Below, piece by piece: positions 61,732-64,000 of a stretch of 64,000 nt of DNA; within the stretch, counting starts at the first letter, position 1, and every line of letters starts with the position of its first letter. The translations under genes were made by a program, and so were the position numbers. The notes under the pieces were generated by a model. It made no database searches. It was not told where the DNA came from and was given only the letters and a program-made list of their open reading frames with translations. Origin of the DNA: Rhodopirellula halodulae (GTDB taxonomy: Bacteria; Planctomycetota; Planctomycetia; Pirellulales; Pirellulaceae); assembly GCF_020966775.1 (NCBI RefSeq), contig NZ_JAJKFV010000007.1:124001-188000 (forward strand), read 5' to 3'.

Positions 61732-64000
61732 TCAGTCGTCTTGGCCGAGAATTTGATCGATCGCGTCACGGAAGGTTGGGTACTCGTCTTCGATCAAGTC
61801 TTCCAGGCTGGCATCGAAGTCGAAATCGTCGACTCCGCCCAACAGTTGGACTGATGTGCCGGTCGAGTTCACTCGCAGATGCTCGCCGTCAACTTGAGCG
61901 GTCAACACATCGCCGTCTTCTTCGATGATGGTCAACAGAGCCGCGTCGTTGTTGCGGTTCATCGCCAGTTCAGCGTATTCGACCCCTTCGAATCCGGTTC
62001 CAGCGAGGAACATCATCTGGGCTCCACTGCTATCGAGCGTGATGAAGCCGCCCTCGCCGTACTCCACACCGTCGGGCAATTCGCTGCTGCCGTTGGTGTT
62101 GGTCGAAAGAATCGAGCTGTTGCCTTGGCCCGCTTCACCCAAAGTTGCAAAGGCAAAGTTACCAACCGGTGAAGCACCGCCTTCGGATCCGATCACAACA
62201 GGAATGACGCCGTCGACGGCTTCACCTGCGGCGACCGCACCACTGGGCAAGTTGTAGATAACGCGGTAGGTACCGGGAGCAACGTCCTCGAAGGTGTATT
62301 CACCGTCCAAGTTGGTCACAACCGTGATGTCAATGTCTTCGCCCAGCAAGTTTTCGCTGGCGGAAGAGACCAGTCGAACGGCAACGCCACCCAAGGCGGC
62401 TTCGCCCGAGTCACGAACGCCGTTGCGAACCGGATCGGCACCGTTGTCGATGACGTCACGGATGTTGGTGATTTGGTCAACGAAGAGTTGGCCACTGATG
62501 ACCGATGAGACGAAGTCGTTCACCGTGACGTCGACGGTCGCCGTATCGGTCGAGACACCATCGCTGAGTTGATAGGTGATCGTCGTGGTGCCAACGAAGT
62601 CGGTGGCGGGGGTGAACACCAATTGGTTGTCCGCGTTGACCGTCACGGTGCCGTTGGCAGGTTGCGTTGGAACGGTGACGGTTGCGGTTTGATTCTCGTT
62701 GGCTGGTCCAAGCGAATCATTCGCGAGCACGTCGATGGTGACCGAACGGTTGCGAGATGTTTCCGCGGTGTCGTCGTTGGCGACTGGATCATCGTTGACA
62801 CCGGCAACCGAGATGCTGATCGTTCCCGTGTCGGTCGCACCGAGCGAATTGGTCACGGTGTAGACCAATGAGTCGCTTCCGAAGAAGTCAGCATTCGGAG
62901 TGTAGGTCAACGTCGCATTGGTCAAGTCGCCCACTGTGCCACTGACGGAAGCCGAACCATTCGCAGGATTGGTCGTGATGGTGACCGTTCCCGTATCGCC
63001 GCTGTCCAAATTCACGAGTGTCGACAGATCCAAGGTTACCGCACCGCCGTCTTCGGTCGCCGAAAGCGAACCGTTGTTGGCGACTGGGGGTGAGATCACG
63101 TCGGTGACGGTGATATTGACCGTTGCGGTCGCAGTCAACGATCCATCGGTCACTTGATAGGTGAACGAATCGGGACCGTTGTAGTCGGCGTCCGGGGTAT
63201 ATCGGATGATGCCGTTGCCCAGCGAAACAGCCGACCCGTTGCCTGGGTTGGATGCGACCGAGATGACCAGTCCGGTGCTGTCGATGTCAGCTACGTTGCT
63301 GTTCAAGTCGATGTCGATGCTGTTGTCTTCCAGAACCGTCACGCTGCGGTTCGTGGCGGTCGGAGCATCGTTGACAGGCGTCACGTTGATCGTGATGGTG
63401 CCTTCGTCGAACAATTGGTCGCCTTGAGTGCTGGTCGCACGGTAGACGATGGTTTCAGTCCCGTTCGCATTCGCGTTGGGAGTGTAAGTCAAGGTGCCGC
63501 CAGCAGAGATGCTGGACGTTCCGGCGGCGTCTGTGCCACTGATCTTCGTGAACACGACCGAGTCACCTGATTCCAGCGTGACCAAGTCGTTCAGGTTGAT
63601 GGTCAGCGTTCCCGAATCTTCGTCGATGGTTTCCGAATCGTTGGCCGCGATCGGAGCGTCCAAGACGTCTTGAATGTCGATGTTGACGACCGCGGTGTCC
63701 GTTCCACCCTGGCCATCACTGATGGTGTAGGTGAACGAGTCATCACCGTCGGAGGCGACGCCCGTCGATGTGTAACTGATTTGAGTGCGGCCATCGACGG
63801 TAACGATGGTGGCCGTGCCACGAGTTGGTTGCGTGACTGAGGTGATCGTCAGCGTTCCGCTTTCACCGGGGCCGTCCGCGTCGTTGTCCAAAACGTCCAG
63901 GGTGACGGTTGCACCCTCGGCGACTTGATAGTCGTCATCGTTCGCGGTCAGGTCGGTGTTGTCCGGCGTGACGGTGACGGTAATCACGCCCGTGTCACTG
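61732..64000 (-). CDS. Large adhesin-like repeat protein, N-terminus outside the window
   Basis: The frame is open from the window edge to a stop at 61732 and encodes the C-terminal 756 residues of a surface protein. It has tandem beta-sandwich repeats of about 90-100 residues of the cadherin-like/VCBS type (GNGIIRYTPDADYNGPDSFTYQVTDGS, ANGTVTVNADNQLVFTPATDFVGTTTITYQLSDG). After these comes an SdrD_B-like module (GEAALGGVAVRLVSS...DGEYTFEDVAPGTYRVIYNLPSGA). The C-terminal region is acidic (DDFDFDASLEDLIEDEYPTFRDAIDQILGQDD). It is probably a secreted, calcium-stabilised adhesin, in line with the surface genes nearby. Confidence 0.85.
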   Translation of the reverse strand, partial: SDTGVITVTVTPDNTDLTANDDDYQVAEGATVTLDVLDNDADGPGESGTLTITSVTQPTRGTATIVTVDGRTQISYTSTGVASDGDDSFTYTISDGQGGTDTAVVNIDIQDVLDAPIAANDSETIDEDSGTLTINLNDLVTLESGDSVVFTKISGTDAAGTSSISAGGTLTYTPNANANGTETIVYRATSTQGDQLFDEGTITINVTPVNDAPTATNRSVTVLEDNSIDIDLNSNVADIDSTGLVISVASNPGNGSAVSLGNGIIRYTPDADYNGPDSFTYQVTDGSLTATATVNITVTDVISPPVANNGSLSATEDGGAVTLDLSTLVNLDSGDTGTVTITTNPANGSASVSGTVGDLTNATLTYTPNADFFGSDSLVYTVTNSLGATDTGTISISVAGVNDDPVANDDTAETSRNRSVTIDVLANDSLGPANENQTATVTVPTQPANGTVTVNADNQLVFTPATDFVGTTTITYQLSDGVSTDTATVDVTVNDFVSSVISGQLFVDQITNIRDVIDNGADPVRNGVRDSGEAALGGVAVRLVSSASENLLGEDIDITVVTNLDGEYTFEDVAPGTYRVIYNLPSGAVAAGEAVDGVIPVVIGSEGGASPVGNFAFATLGEAGQGNSSILSTNTNGSSELPDGVEYGEGGFITLDSSGAQMMFLAGTGFEGVEYAELAMNRNNDAALLTIIEEDGDVLTAQVDGEHLRVNSTGTSVQLLGGVDDFDFDASLEDLIEDEYPTFRDAIDQILGQDD

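Overview
The window looks like chromosome of a marine planctomycete of the Pirellulaceae, most like Rhodopirellula. This is inferred from protein families that are hallmarks of that group: a YTV-repeat cell-wall protein, a BBP7-type outer-membrane barrel, a DUF1559 prepilin-like protein, an ECF sigma/FecR-like operon carrying a Planctomycete-cytochrome (DUF1549/DUF1553) protein and a DUF1501 protein, a sulfatase, Tat-exported enzymes, and surface proteins with an N-terminal LExLExRRxLAA motif. There is no phage, IS element, CRISPR array or rRNA. One tRNA gene (tRNA-Ser, anticodon CGA) is present.

Layout. 0-11.7 kb: a cyclic-di-GMP pair (HD-GYP protein and PilZ-like protein, overlapping), a GT81 glucosyl-3-phosphoglycerate synthase-like enzyme, a HEAT-like exported protein, a BRCT-MerR-TPR fusion, an unknown exported protein, an MFS transporter coupled to an NAD-dependent sugar/steroid-type dehydrogenase, and a DUF4261-like protein. 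11.7-20.3 kb: a tandem repeat with hairpins in a convergent 3' region, a PQQ-type propeller protein, an anchored hypothetical protein, two coupled amidohydrolase genes containing three amidohydrolase modules (two without the metal-binding histidines), and a YaiI/DUF188 protein. 20.4-27.3 kb: a sulfatase-GDSL hydrolase fusion whose stop codon starts a perfect (TGAGGTC)15 array, a patatin phospholipase, an APC permease and a Tat-exported pyruvyltransferase-like protein.

27.5-34.3 kb is one probable operon: ECF sigma factor, FecR-like anti-sigma regulator, EF-hand protein, haem-binding DUF1549/1553 protein and DUF1501 protein. 34.3-44.1 kb is a surface-protein locus: two paralogous cohesin-like proteins, a 1,893-residue protein with cohesin-like and dockerin-like modules followed by 15 cadherin-like repeats, and a BBP7 barrel. 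44.4-50.3 kb: tRNA-Ser with its own terminator, small hypothetical proteins, a heptahaem cytochrome c with a TPR lipoprotein, and a 56-residue lipoprotein ahead of a DUF1559 gene.

50.9-64 kb: a membrane-anchored helix-turn-helix protein with a long acidic linker, a translationally coupled TolQ/TolR-like operon with two different TolR/ExbD-like subunits, a malate/lactate dehydrogenase, the YTV cell-wall protein and the C-terminal part of a large adhesin-like repeat protein. The second half of the window is dominated by cell-envelope and surface functions. The best candidates for something undescribed are the cohesin/dockerin surface locus, the TolQR-like operon with an Asp-less subunit, the membrane-anchored HTH protein and the BRCT-MerR-TPR protein.

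All family calls come from reading sequence motifs; no database search was run.
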